The translations under genes and the position numbers were made by a program. 64,000 nucleotides of DNA from Gammaproteobacteria bacterium (GTDB lineage: Bacteria; Pseudomonadota; Gammaproteobacteria; Steroidobacterales; Steroidobacteraceae), in the NCBI GenBank assembly GCA_025350055.1, contig JANXYK010000066.1:62001-126000 (forward strand). Direction: 5' to 3'. The notes under the pieces were generated by a model. It worked only from the letters and a program-made list of their open reading frames with translations, did no database searches and was not told where the DNA came from. Shown here in pieces: positions 37,203 through 46,240 of the stretch. How positions within the stretch are numbered: position 1 is the first letter of the stretch; the number at the start of each line of letters is the position of its first letter.

Positions 37203-38726
37203 ATGGCTGAGCCGGCAAATTTCCTGATCCTGATGGCTGACCAGCTGACCGCCGGCATACTGCCGGCCTACGGTGGTCGGGCCAAAACGCCGCGGCTCGA
37301 TGCGCTGGCCAGCCAGGGTGTGGTGTTCGAGTCCTTTTATTGCAACAGCCCACTGTGCGCGCCCTCGCGATTTTCATTCCTGGCAGGGCAGTTGCCCTCG
37401 CGCATTGGCGCCTACGACAACGCGGCGGAATTTCCCGCCGCCACTCCGACGCTGGCTCACTACCTGCGCGCTGCGGGTTACCAGACCGCGCTCAGCGGCA
37501 AGATGCATTTCTGTGGGCCCGACCAGCTGCATGGCTTCGAGGAGCGGCTCACCACCGATATCTATCCGGCCGATTTCGGCTGGACGCCCGACTGGCGCGA
37601 TTTCGACACGCGACCGGGCTGGTACCACACGATGGATTCTGTGACTCAGGCCGGGCCCTGCGTGCGTACCAACCAGATCGATTTCGATGATGAAGTGGTT
37701 TACGCCGCACGGCAGAAGCTGTTCGATATCGCGCGCGGGCGCGATCGGCGACCGTTCTGCCTGGTGGTGTCGATGACGCACCCGCATGATCCCTACGCGG
37801 TACCGCACAACTACTGGGATCGCTACCGCGACAGCGAGATCGCGTCCCCGCGAGTAGCACAAAGCGAAGTGCCCGACGATCCGCATTCAAAGCGTGTACG
37901 CCACGTCATCGGTCTAGGACAGCAGACACCCACTGCAACGCAGGTACAGGCCGCGCGCCGCGCCTATTGTGGCGCAGTGTCCTATGTGGATGATCAGGTG
38001 GGCGTGATGCTCGATGCGCTGCGCGATGCGCAGCTCGAGCGCAACACCATCGTCATGGTGCTGGCCGATCACGGCGACATGCTGGGCGAGCGCGGCCTCT
38101 GGTACAAGATGAATTTTTTCGAGGGCGCCTGCCGCATTCCGCTGATCGTGTCGGGTCCGGGGCACTTCGCCGCCCGGCGTGTGAGCGCGCCGGCTTCGCT
38201 GCTGGACATCCTGCCTACCCTGAGTGAGTTGGGCAATGGCGGGCGCGCGCCAGTCTATGGCGCGCCGATCGACGGCCGCAGCCTGGTGGGTGAATTGCAG
38301 GGGCGCGAGGCGCAAGGTACGGTGATCGGGGAGTATCTGGGCGAGGGCGCCATCGCACCGGTGGTGATGATCCGGCGCGAACACTACAAATTCATCCATT
38401 CACCTGTTGATCCGGACCAGCTCTATGACCTGGGCGCCGATCCGGATGAGCGTCGCAATCTCGCCTGCGATCCCGCGCAGGCCACATTGCTGGCACAGCT
38501 GCGCGCCGAAGTGGCGCAGCGCTGGAATCTCAAGCAGATACACGATGAGGTGCTGGCCAGTCAGCAGCGTCGGCACATGGTGTACGGCGCGTTGCGCAAG
38601 GGTCGCTACACGCCTTGGGATTTCCAACCGCTGCGCGATGCCACGCGGCAGTACGTGCGCAACGATCAGGAACTCAACGACCTGGAGGCGATGGCGCGCT
38701 TTCCGCCGATAGGCCGGTCAAGCTGA
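37203..38726 (+). CDS. betC: Choline sulfatase
   Basis: 507 residues. Hydrolyses choline-O-sulfate to choline and sulfate. The sulfatase signature SPLCAPSRFSFLAGQ puts the cysteine that matures to formylglycine at residue 52 (C-A-P-S-R). Metal-binding DQ is at 13-14 and LADHGDMLGERGLWYKM is present. The choline-sulfatase-specific C-terminal domain is intact (DEVLASQQRRHMVYGALRKG, then YTPWDFQPLRDATRQYVRND). No choline transporter or BetA/BetB genes are in the window, so use as a sulfur source is as likely as osmoprotection. Confidence 0.93.
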   Translation: MAEPANFLILMADQLTAGILPAYGGRAKTPRLDALASQGVVFESFYCNSPLCAPSRFSFLAGQLPSRIGAYDNAAEFPAATPTLAHYLRAAGYQTALSGKMHFCGPDQLHGFEERLTTDIYPADFGWTPDWRDFDTRPGWYHTMDSVTQAGPCVRTNQIDFDDEVVYAARQKLFDIARGRDRRPFCLVVSMTHPHDPYAVPHNYWDRYRDSEIASPRVAQSEVPDDPHSKRVRHVIGLGQQTPTATQVQAARRAYCGAVSYVDDQVGVMLDALRDAQLERNTIVMVLADHGDMLGERGLWYKMNFFEGACRIPLIVSGPGHFAARRVSAPASLLDILPTLSELGNGGRAPVYGAPIDGRSLVGELQGREAQGTVIGEYLGEGAIAPVVMIRREHYKFIHSPVDPDQLYDLGADPDERRNLACDPAQATLLAQLRAEVAQRWNLKQIHDEVLASQQRRHMVYGALRKGRYTPWDFQPLRDATRQYVRNDQELNDLEAMARFPPIGRSS

Positions 38727-38844
38727 GTTTGCGGCCGTTGGTGGCGCCGCATTTGCGCTGCGGCCACTGAACCTGCCACTATCCCGCCACTCTGCTGTAC
38801 GCCCGGTTCACGGGCGCGCCTCACGACATACAAGGATCACAAGC

Positions 38845-40620
38845 ATGAAGACCGGAATCCGTGCGCTGGGGCTGTGTCTGTTGTCGGGTCTGTTCGCCAC
38901 GGTGGCGCTGCAGGCGGCCGAGGCACCGTGGGTGACACGCAGCAACGAGAACGCCAAGGTGCTGCTGCAGGTGCTGGCCAAGTACAGTCCCGAGACGGCG
39001 AGCCAGATTGGCGTAGACGGGTTCGACGAAACCATCGTCGACCTGTCGCGCGACACCTTCGACGCACAGCAGGCCGACCTCAATGCGGCGATCAGCGATT
39101 ATCGCCAGCGTGCAACCGGCGAGACGGATGCCAAGGTGCGCCAGGATCTGCAGATCCTCAGCGGCGCGGCCGCCGACAATGTTTCCAGCAATGCGGTCAA
39201 TCGCAAATACCTGATCCCGTTCATCGATGTCACGGGCCTGGTGTTCGGCGTCGTGCAGCAGATGCTGGATCCGCGCGTGCCGGCGGCACGGCAGCAGACC
39301 ATTGCCGTGCGTCTTGCCAAGTACGCCGGGTTGAGCAAGGGTTTCCAGCCGATCAGCGAACTCGCCAAGGCACGCACGCTCGAGCGCGCGCAGGCCGATG
39401 CCTCGCTCATTGGGCCGTATAAAGGTGAGGTCGAACAGGCGATCGGCGATCTACCGACTTACCTCGCGGGCATCAAGGACCTGCTGGGCAAGAGCAAGGT
39501 GAAGGGCTGGCAGCGCAGCTATGCCGCGCTCGAGAAGCAGCTCACCGACTATACCGCGTGGCTCAAGTCTGACCTGTTGCCCAGATCGCGCACCGATCAT
39601 CGCCTGCCGCCAGAGGTCTATGCCGACAACCTGCATCAATATGGTGTCGATGTGCCGCCCGAGGAGCTGGTTTCCAAGGCGCTGACCTCGTTCGCCGAGA
39701 TCCGCAACCAGATGACGATCACGGCTGGGCTGATCGCGAAAGAGCGCGGTTTTGCCGATGCGGATTATCACGCCGTGATCCGCAAACTCAAGGAGCAGCA
39801 GATTCCTGCCGATCAGGTGCTGACGCTGTACAAGGCGCGCCTGGGAGAGATCGAGAATGCGATTCGCACTCAGCACATCGTCTCGCTGCCCGATCGCGCG
39901 GCCTCGATCCGCGTGGCCACGCCGGCCGAGAACGCGCAGCAACCTGCGCCGCACATGAGTCCGCCGCGGCTGATCGGCAACACCGGCGAATACGGTGAAT
40001 TCGTGCTGGCGACCGGGGTTGCCCCGAGCGATGGCAGCAAGGGTCTCGCCTACGATGACTTTACGCACCAGGCCTCCGTGTGGACGCTGACCGCACACGA
40101 GGCGCGCCCCGGACACGAGTTGCAGTACGCGAAGATGGTGGAGTCTGGCGTTTCCACGGCGCGCGCGATATTTGCCTTCAACAGTGTGAATGTCGAGGGC
40201 TGGGCGTTGTACGCCGAGGCCGAGATGCAGCCTTACGAACCACTGGATGGCCAGCTGTTTGCGCTGCAGGCACGCGCCCAGCGTGCAGCCCGCGCCTTCC
40301 TCGATCCCATGGTCAACATGGGGCAGGTGACTCCCGAACAGGTGAAGAGCTTCCTGATGGAAGAGGTGTGCCTGTCCGAGGGGATGGCGACGCAGGAAAT
40401 GCAGCGCTACGTTTTTCGCGCCCCGGGCCAGGCGACTTCCTATTTCTACGGCTACCAGCGCCTGATGGAAACCCGCCAGGCGACGCAGCTCGCGCTGCGC
40501 GCAGCTTTCAATCGCCAGGCTTTCAATGACTTCGTGCTGGCGCAGGGCCTGTTGCCGCCGAAGCTGCTGCGCGCCGCGGTGATGGAAGACTTCATTCCTT
40601 CGCAGCTGCGTGCGCACTGA
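38845..40620 (+). CDS. DUF885 family secreted metallopeptidase-like protein
   Basis: 591 residues: a signal peptide (MKTGIRALGLCLLSGLFATV, cleaved near ALQAAEA), a long helical body and the DUF885 zinc motif HEARPGHELQ beginning at residue 418, with a downstream GWALYAEAEMQPYEP glutamate. This architecture resembles M3/M32-type peptidases, and the family is thought to be periplasmic carboxypeptidase-like. The last helical part (EEVCLSEGMATQEMQRYVFR) is typical. Substrate unknown. An SDR follows after 18 bases. Confidence 0.9.
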   Translation: MKTGIRALGLCLLSGLFATVALQAAEAPWVTRSNENAKVLLQVLAKYSPETASQIGVDGFDETIVDLSRDTFDAQQADLNAAISDYRQRATGETDAKVRQDLQILSGAAADNVSSNAVNRKYLIPFIDVTGLVFGVVQQMLDPRVPAARQQTIAVRLAKYAGLSKGFQPISELAKARTLERAQADASLIGPYKGEVEQAIGDLPTYLAGIKDLLGKSKVKGWQRSYAALEKQLTDYTAWLKSDLLPRSRTDHRLPPEVYADNLHQYGVDVPPEELVSKALTSFAEIRNQMTITAGLIAKERGFADADYHAVIRKLKEQQIPADQVLTLYKARLGEIENAIRTQHIVSLPDRAASIRVATPAENAQQPAPHMSPPRLIGNTGEYGEFVLATGVAPSDGSKGLAYDDFTHQASVWTLTAHEARPGHELQYAKMVESGVSTARAIFAFNSVNVEGWALYAEAEMQPYEPLDGQLFALQARAQRAARAFLDPMVNMGQVTPEQVKSFLMEEVCLSEGMATQEMQRYVFRAPGQATSYFYGYQRLMETRQATQLALRAAFNRQAFNDFVLAQGLLPPKLLRAAVMEDFIPSQLRAH

Positions 40621-40638
40621 ACTGAAGCAAGGCTGACT

Positions 40639-41412
40639 GTGCCGGTCGCTGTCGTCACCGGAGCTGCCCAGGGGCTGGGCTATGCCACCGCTGCGCTGCT
40701 GGCGCAGCGTCAGCACGCGCTGATCCTGGTCGACCTGCAGCCCGCAGACGCTGCCGCCGAGCGCCTGCGCGCTGCTGGCGCCAGCGTGCAGGCCCTGCAG
40801 GGCGACGTGGTCGATGAGGCATTCGCTGTCGACCTGGCGGCGCGCGTCGCTCGCGACCATGGCGCTGCCGACGTACTGGTCAACAACGCCGGTGTCAGTC
40901 TGATCGTGCCGGCCGAAGACACTACACTCGCGCAATGGCAGCGGGTGATGAGCGTCAATCTGCAAGGTCCGTTCCTGCTCTGCAAGCACCTGGGCCAGCA
41001 GATGCTGGCACGCCGTCGCGGCGCCATCGTTAATGTCGCCTCCATCGCCGGGCTCGCCGGTATCAGCCATCGCAGTGCCTACAACGCCTCCAAGCACGGG
41101 CTCATTGGGCTGACGCGCACGCTGGCAGCGGAGTGGGGTGGACGCGGCGTGCGCGTGAATGCCGTCTGCCCCGGCTGGATCAAGACCGAGATGGACGATG
41201 CAGATCGCGGATCCGGTCGCTATGCGGATTCAGACATCATCAACCGCGTGCCCATGGCGCGCTTCGCGCGTGCCGAAGATGTAGCGGCTGCGATCGCCTT
41301 CCTTGCCGATGAGGCACAGAGCGGCTTCGTGAATGGCGTCACGCTGCCAGTGGATGGCGGCTGGAGCAGCGATGCCAGTTGGGAATCGTTGCGCCTGCGC
41401 ACGCGCGCATGA
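40639..41412 (+). CDS. SDR family oxidoreductase
   Basis: 257 residues from GTG 40639. A classical short-chain dehydrogenase: cofactor motif VVTGAAQGLGYATA, N-N-A-G-V, catalytic Ser in NVASIAGLAG, Y-N-A-S-K, and the C-terminal FVNGVTLPVDGGWSS typical of 3-oxoacyl/sugar dehydrogenases. It lies upstream of a sugar-acid dehydratase, so oxidation of a sugar such as L-arabinose or D-xylose is possible, though a promoter-bearing gap separates them. Confidence 0.92.
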   Translation: MPVAVVTGAAQGLGYATAALLAQRQHALILVDLQPADAAAERLRAAGASVQALQGDVVDEAFAVDLAARVARDHGAADVLVNNAGVSLIVPAEDTTLAQWQRVMSVNLQGPFLLCKHLGQQMLARRRGAIVNVASIAGLAGISHRSAYNASKHGLIGLTRTLAAEWGGRGVRVNAVCPGWIKTEMDDADRGSGRYADSDIINRVPMARFARAEDVAAAIAFLADEAQSGFVNGVTLPVDGGWSSDASWESLRLRTRA

Positions 41413-41448
41413 TCATGGCTAACTTGTTGCCTGAATTGAAATTGTCAA

Positions 41449-41476
41449 TTAACTGATAAATCTGTACGGCTATACT
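41449..41476 (+). promoter_or_regulatory. Candidate promoter for the sugar-acid dehydratase
   Basis: TTAACT (41449-41454) and TATACT (41471-41476) are separated by 16 bases, within an AT-rich stretch unlike the surrounding DNA. An inverted repeat AATTG...CAATT (41434-41450) overlaps the -35 side and could be an operator. Confidence 0.4.
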
Positions 41477-41490
41477 GGTGCTTCGGCACC
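41477..41490 (+). other. UUCG-capped hairpin in the dehydratase leader
   Basis: GGTGC TTCG GCACC is a perfect 5-base-pair stem with a C(UUCG)G tetraloop, an exceptionally stable RNA cap, immediately after the -10 element. It may stabilise the 5' end of the mRNA; with no U-run it is an unlikely terminator of the SDR. Confidence 0.4.
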
Positions 41491-41588
41491 GGGTGTTCAG
41501 CTGCCCGTGGGCCGCCGCGCCGGCCGCCCGCGCGCTCTACCGGGGCGTCGTGTAGTTTATACAATGAGTTGCCACTGCAGAAACAGAT

Positions 41589-43430
41589 ATGAGCTCACCT
41601 CCAAAAAAAATACCTGATCAGCCCGGTACAGCAGCCCACATAACGCATGGCGCCCGGCTACGCTCGCGCGCCTGGTTCGACAATCCTGCCAATCCGGACA
41701 TGACCGCGCTCTACCTGGGCTGGTACCTGAACTACGGCCTGACGCGCGAAGAGCTGCAATCGGGAAAACCGATCATCGGCATCGCACAGACTGGCAGCGA
41801 TCTCACGCCTTGCAACCGCCACCATGTGCAGCTCGCGCAACGCGTGCGCGAAGGCATCCGGGAAGCCGGCGGCATTGCGATCGAATTTCCGGTGCATCCG
41901 ATCCAGGAGACCGGCAAGCGTCCGACGGCCGCGCTCGATCGCAACCTGGCCTATCTCAGCCTGGTGGAATCGCTGTACGGTTACCCGCTCGATGGCGTGG
42001 TGCTTACCATCGGTTGCGACAAGACTACTCCTGCCTGCCTGATGGCCGCGGCCACGGTGGATATTCCGGCAATCGCGTTGTCAGTGGGTCCGATGCTCAA
42101 CGGCTGGCACAAGGGCGAACGCATCGGATCGGGCACCATCGTCTGGAAGGCACGGCAGATGATGGCGGCCGGCGAAATCGACTACCCGGGTTTCGTCGAG
42201 CTGGTGTCCTCGTCAGCGCCGTCGGTCGGCTTCTGCAACACCATGGGCACGGCCACTACGATGAACTCACTGGCCGAAGCGATGGGCATGCAGTTGCCGG
42301 GTTCCGCTGCGATTCCGGCGGCTTATCGAGAGCGCCCGCAGATGGCTTACGCGACCGGCAAGCGCATCGTCGAGATGGTGCGCGAAGACCTGCGGCCTTC
42401 GGCGATCATGACGCGCGATGCCTTCCTGAATGCAATCGTGGTGAACTCCGCGATCGGTGGTTCGACCAATGCGCCGGTGCATCTGGCCGCCATCGCCCGT
42501 CACATGGGGGTGGAACTCGAGCTCGATGACTGGCAGAAATACGGGCACGACGTGCCGCTGCTGGTCAACCTGCAACCGGCGGGAAAATATCTGGGCGAAG
42601 ACTATTTCCAGGCCGGTGGCGTGCCTGCGGTAGTGGCCGAACTGATGGGGCAGGGGTTGATTCGCGAGCACGCGTTGACCGCGAATGGTCGCACGCTCGG
42701 CGAGAACTGCGCCGGTCGCAAGATCGTGCTCCCGGAAGTGATCCGCAGTTTCAAACAGCCGCTCAAGAGCCGGGCTGGTTTCATCGTGATGCGCGGCAAC
42801 CTCTTTGATGCCGCGATCATGAAGACCAGCGTGATCTCGGAGGAATTCCGCCAGCGCTACCTCAGCAACCCCGCGGACCCGGAAGCTTTCGAAGGCCGCG
42901 CGGTCGTGTTCGATGGCCCCGAGGATTACCACGCGCGCATCGATGATCCGACAATGGCCATCACCGAGCGCGACATCCTGTTCATGCGCGGCGTGGGGCC
43001 AGTCGGCTACCCCGGCGCGCCGGAAGTGGTCAACATGCGACCACCCGCTTACCTGATCAAGGTTGGTGTCAGCGATCTGCCCTGCGTGGGTGACGGGCGC
43101 CAGTCGGGCACGTCCGCTTCGCCCTCGATACTCAATGCCTCACCGGAAGCGGCTGCTGGCGGCGGCCTGGCCCTGCTGCGCACTGGCGATCGCGTGCGCG
43201 TCGACCTGCGCAAAGGCAGCGCCAACGTGCTGGTGAGCGACGAGGAGCTGACGCAGCGCCGCGCCGCACTGGAGCAGGCAGGCGGCTATCCGGTGCCAGC
43301 TTCACAGACGCCGTGGCAGGCAATGCAACGCGGGGTCGTCGGACCCTTGGCGACCGGCGCGATCCTGGAAGGCGCCGAGCACTTCCAGCAGATCGACCGC
43401 ACCTTTGGCGTCCCGCGCGACAATCACTGA
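41589..43430 (+). CDS. IlvD/Edd family sugar-acid dehydratase (L-arabinonate/D-xylonate type)
   Basis: 613 residues. Dehydrates aldonic acids to 2-keto-3-deoxy acids with a [2Fe-2S] cluster. The three cluster cysteines are at 75 ([11 protein letters not shown]), 143 ([12 protein letters not shown]) and 216 ([15 protein letters not shown]), with the spacing of arabinonate dehydratases. [20 protein letters not shown] and [20 protein letters not shown] separate it from housekeeping IlvD and Edd. It fits with the GH51 arabinofuranosidase at 51.4 kb for arabinose use by the non-phosphorylating route. Confidence 0.9.
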   Translation: MSSPPKKIPDQPGTAAHITHGARLRSRAWFDNPANPDMTALYLGWYLNYGLTREELQSGKPIIGIAQTGSDLTPCNRHHVQLAQRVREGIREAGGIAIEFPVHPIQETGKRPTAALDRNLAYLSLVESLYGYPLDGVVLTIGCDKTTPACLMAAATVDIPAIALSVGPMLNGWHKGERIGSGTIVWKARQMMAAGEIDYPGFVELVSSSAPSVGFCNTMGTATTMNSLAEAMGMQLPGSAAIPAAYRERPQMAYATGKRIVEMVREDLRPSAIMTRDAFLNAIVVNSAIGGSTNAPVHLAAIARHMGVELELDDWQKYGHDVPLLVNLQPAGKYLGEDYFQAGGVPAVVAELMGQGLIREHALTANGRTLGENCAGRKIVLPEVIRSFKQPLKSRAGFIVMRGNLFDAAIMKTSVISEEFRQRYLSNPADPEAFEGRAVVFDGPEDYHARIDDPTMAITERDILFMRGVGPVGYPGAPEVVNMRPPAYLIKVGVSDLPCVGDGRQSGTSASPSILNASPEAAAGGGLALLRTGDRVRVDLRKGSANVLVSDEELTQRRAALEQAGGYPVPASQTPWQAMQRGVVGPLATGAILEGAEHFQQIDRTFGVPRDNH

Positions 43431-43431
43431 T

Positions 43432-43740
43432 TCACTCGCGCGCACGTTGATCCACCGGCTCAGCCGGAATCGGCATGTTGGATTCGGCGGCATGATCGGA
43501 ATAGTTCAGGCCAATCGCGATGAACTTGCCAATTCCCTTGACCGGTACGCCAATGCGCGGATTGCCGCTCACCGCAGGCAACTGGCACGGATCAAGCGCT
43601 GCGAGTCGCGCCAGTGCCTTCGGTGCGAGGGACTCAGGCGTCAGATCGGCAACATGAGTACTGAGATCGCGCAAGGTGCCGTTGCTATCCAGCAGCCCGG
43701 GTTTTTCCATATGCGGCGGGCCATAGCGCAGCAATTTCAT
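43432..43740 (-). pseudogene. N-terminal stump of a fumarylacetoacetate hydrolase family protein
   Basis: ATG 43740 begins MKLLRYGPPHMEKPGLLDSN, and the frame continues to GIGKFIAIGLNYSDHAAESN and PIPAEPVDQRARE, then stops. This is the first third of an FAH-family enzyme of ~280 residues; the metal-binding and catalytic core is missing and the last residues after P-A-E-P-V are foreign. The cut lies 1 base from the dehydratase stop. In sugar-acid pathways FAH proteins act as 2-keto-3-deoxy-acid dehydratases or hydrolases, so this step appears lost here. Confidence 0.8.
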
Positions 43741-43807
43741 CAGGCGGGTTTCCGAGCGACTTAAGAGTGCCTTAGTATGCCGGCTTCGCTACCAAGGAGC
43801 TATCGCG

Positions 43808-45946
43808 ATGCGTTCACGAGTCATGGCCGTACTGCTGGGAGTGGGGGTTTATGCTGGCGCAACGCAGGCCGCGGATGAATACGCAAAACTGCCCGATTCG
43901 ATTGAGGTTACAGCCACGCGCATCCCCGAAGCCATCGACAATATTCCCGCCTCGATCACGGTAGTGAGCGGCGAACAGTTGCGGCGAGTGGGAGCCAATG
44001 ACTTGCGTACTGCGCTCACGTTGGTGGGCGGTGTCGAAGGCACGCCGGGCGGCGATGCCGGTCCGGCGGGTTCGGTGCCGGCGATCTGGGGGCTGCGCGA
44101 AGCCGATGCCTTTTTGCTGGTGGTGGACAATGTGCCCTGGGGTGGCGCCTTCAATCCAGCCACGCCCTCGGTGGATCTGACCGGCGTGGCGCGCATCGAA
44201 ATCCTGCGTGGCGCGGCGCCCGTGATGTTCGGGGCCACATCCTTCGTGGGTGTGATCCACGTGATCCATGAAGCGGCCGGTGATGCGCACGCGGGTATTG
44301 AGCTCAGTGGAAGTTCGCCTGGTGGTGGCGGCCTGACGTTCCAGGCCAATCTGCCGACGGTAGGCGGATACCGGCAATCGCTCAGCGCGAATCTCGAACG
44401 ACGTGGTTACAAGGACGACCGCAGTTCCTTCGAGCGTTACCACGCGCTCTATCGCGGAGCGCTGGACTTCTCCGGCATGCGCTTCCATGTGGATGGCGAT
44501 GTCAGCATCCTGCCGCAAAAGCCTTCGGGTGATTTGCTGCTGCGCGATGGCCCGGAACTGCATACCGAGCTGCCGATCAACGCCAACTTCAATCCAGCCG
44601 GGGCCAAGCTTGATCAGGATCGCTACCACCTGGCGATGGGCCTCGACGGCGGCAGCAAGGACAACAGCTGGGCGATTACACTGGCCGTGACGCGCACCAC
44701 CGATGACATCCTGCGCGGCTTCCTGCGTGGCGACGCCTTCAATGCGCCGCCCGATGCCGGGGTGGGTGATGGCCTGCAGGCCGATGGCTACTCGCAGTCG
44801 CGCGGCATCACCGATGTCTATTTTGATGCACACATCAGCCGCAGTTTCGGCCCGCAACTGAACCTGACCTACGGCATCGATCATATGCATGGTGACGGCA
44901 GCGAGAACGCCATCAACTTTGGCTATTGCATCGATCAGTCGGGCCACGAATACAGCTGCGATGGTGCGCGTCACGCGGATGAGATCGTGCAGTCGAGCGA
45001 CCAGCGCGAGTTCTCGGGTCTGTATGTGCAGATGGACTACAAGCCCAACGACCGCTTCGATGTATTGGGCGGCCTGCGCCTGAACAGCACCCACGAGAGC
45101 GCCAGCGGTCTGGCGATCAACAACACCGGGCCCGCTCCGGTGGTGGCCTTCGTGGGTTCTGAATCACAGCAGAACACCAAGCTCAGCGGTTTGCTGGGTG
45201 CCAGCTGGCACGCCTGGTCTTCCGGCAAGGATGCTCTGACGTTCTATGGCGACTACCGCAACAGCTTCAAGCCGCTGGCGATCGATTTTGGCCCTGAGGC
45301 CGAAGTGCAGATACTCAAGCCCGAGACGGCGGACAGCTATGAGCTGGGTGCGAAGCTGCGCCTGCTCGATGGCGCGCTGGATCTGGATTCCAGCGTGTTC
45401 CGCATGGATTTCCGCAACGGACTCACCTTCGCCGACAACGGCGCGGGCGCGTTCGTGCGCGCCAATGGCGGTGAGACGCGCTTCCAGGGCTTCGAGATCG
45501 AGGCCAAATACGCGCTCAACGCTTCCTTGCAGCTGCTGGCGCAGTTCGCCGATCACGATGCGAAGTTCCGAAGCTACATCAATAACAATGGCGCCAACGT
45601 GGCGGGTAATCGCGTTGAGATGTCACCGCGCACGGTGGCCGGGCTGGGTCTGATCTACAGCAGCCCTGCGGGTGCGGCCACTGCCGCAGTGATCGCCAAT
45701 GCGATCGGCAGCCGGATGCTCAACAAGAGCAACAGCATTGAGGCCGGTGGTTACACCACGGTCGATGCCAACCTGAGTTACCAGCTTGGTCGCTGCAGGC
45801 TGCGCCTCAGTGGCTACAACCTCACCGACCGGCGCGATCCGGTGGCCGAGAGTGAATTGCAGGGAGGCGTGACGGTCACTGGCACGGCCGGTTACTACCG
45901 CTTGCCCGGCCGCAGCCTGTCGCTCGGCATCCACGTGCCGCTGTAA
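43808..45946 (+). CDS. TonB-dependent outer-membrane receptor
   Basis: 712 residues: a signal peptide (MRSRVMAVLLGVGVYAGATQ, cleaved before ADEYA), a TonB-box-like DSIEVTATR, a plug with GVARIEILRGAAPVMFGATS, and a barrel ending SLSLGIHVPL with the N-L-T-D-R-R-D-P segment before it. AAGGAG stands eight bases upstream of ATG 43808. Its position between sugar-acid and sugar-hydrolase genes suggests a carbohydrate- or plant-derived substrate, but nothing in the sequence fixes it. Confidence 0.93.
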   Translation: MRSRVMAVLLGVGVYAGATQAADEYAKLPDSIEVTATRIPEAIDNIPASITVVSGEQLRRVGANDLRTALTLVGGVEGTPGGDAGPAGSVPAIWGLREADAFLLVVDNVPWGGAFNPATPSVDLTGVARIEILRGAAPVMFGATSFVGVIHVIHEAAGDAHAGIELSGSSPGGGGLTFQANLPTVGGYRQSLSANLERRGYKDDRSSFERYHALYRGALDFSGMRFHVDGDVSILPQKPSGDLLLRDGPELHTELPINANFNPAGAKLDQDRYHLAMGLDGGSKDNSWAITLAVTRTTDDILRGFLRGDAFNAPPDAGVGDGLQADGYSQSRGITDVYFDAHISRSFGPQLNLTYGIDHMHGDGSENAINFGYCIDQSGHEYSCDGARHADEIVQSSDQREFSGLYVQMDYKPNDRFDVLGGLRLNSTHESASGLAINNTGPAPVVAFVGSESQQNTKLSGLLGASWHAWSSGKDALTFYGDYRNSFKPLAIDFGPEAEVQILKPETADSYELGAKLRLLDGALDLDSSVFRMDFRNGLTFADNGAGAFVRANGGETRFQGFEIEAKYALNASLQLLAQFADHDAKFRSYINNNGANVAGNRVEMSPRTVAGLGLIYSSPAGAATAAVIANAIGSRMLNKSNSIEAGGYTTVDANLSYQLGRCRLRLSGYNLTDRRDPVAESELQGGVTVTGTAGYYRLPGRSLSLGIHVPL

Positions 45947-45950
45947 TGAT

Positions 45951-46193
45951 GTGCCCGTAAAGCATCCCGAGCGCCTCCAGCTCTATTCCCTTGCCATGCC
46001 CAACGGTGTCAAGGTCTCGATCATGCTCGAGGAGACGGGCCTGGCGGCCCGATACCAGACGCTGCAGTGGCTGATATTCCAGGTGGCTGGAGTCGGGCCG
46101 ATGTTCGGCCAGGTGGGTTTCTTCCACAAGTTTGCCGGCCGCGAATTCCTGTGGGAACAGCATGAAGGCCCACATGAAGATCGCAATGCATAG
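45951..46193 (+). pseudogene. Glutathione S-transferase remnant with an internal deletion
   Basis: From GTG 45951 the frame reads ERLQLYSLAMPNGVKVSIML and EETGLAARYQTLQWLIFQVA, then GVGPMFGQVGFFHKFAGREF. The first part is the opening of a YghU/YfcG-like GST; the second belongs to its helical domain, so about 65 residues (strands 2-4 of the thioredoxin fold) are missing in frame. After FAGREF the sequence changes and stops. It lacks the glutathione site and the C-terminus, so it is not functional. Confidence 0.78.
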
Positions 46194-46240
46194 CAGGATA
46201 TGCGTCAGCGACAGGCCGAACATGATGCCCAGGTCGTGCT
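46140..46240 (-). pseudogene. Possible membrane-protein fragment
   Basis: Reading the minus strand just upstream of the GST remnant, the stop of the M24 gene is followed in the same frame by HDLGIMFGLSLTHILLCIAI and FMWAFMLFPQ, a convincing hydrophobic helix that dissolves into the GST remnant near 46145. It could be the stub of an inner-membrane protein truncated by the same event that cut the GST. No family can be named. Confidence 0.3.

Noticed and set aside
41589-43430. Housekeeping dihydroxyacid dehydratase IlvD
   Set aside because: Cysteine spacing, length (613) and the [15 protein letters not shown] segment fit sugar-acid dehydratases better, and no branched-chain biosynthesis genes adjoin.
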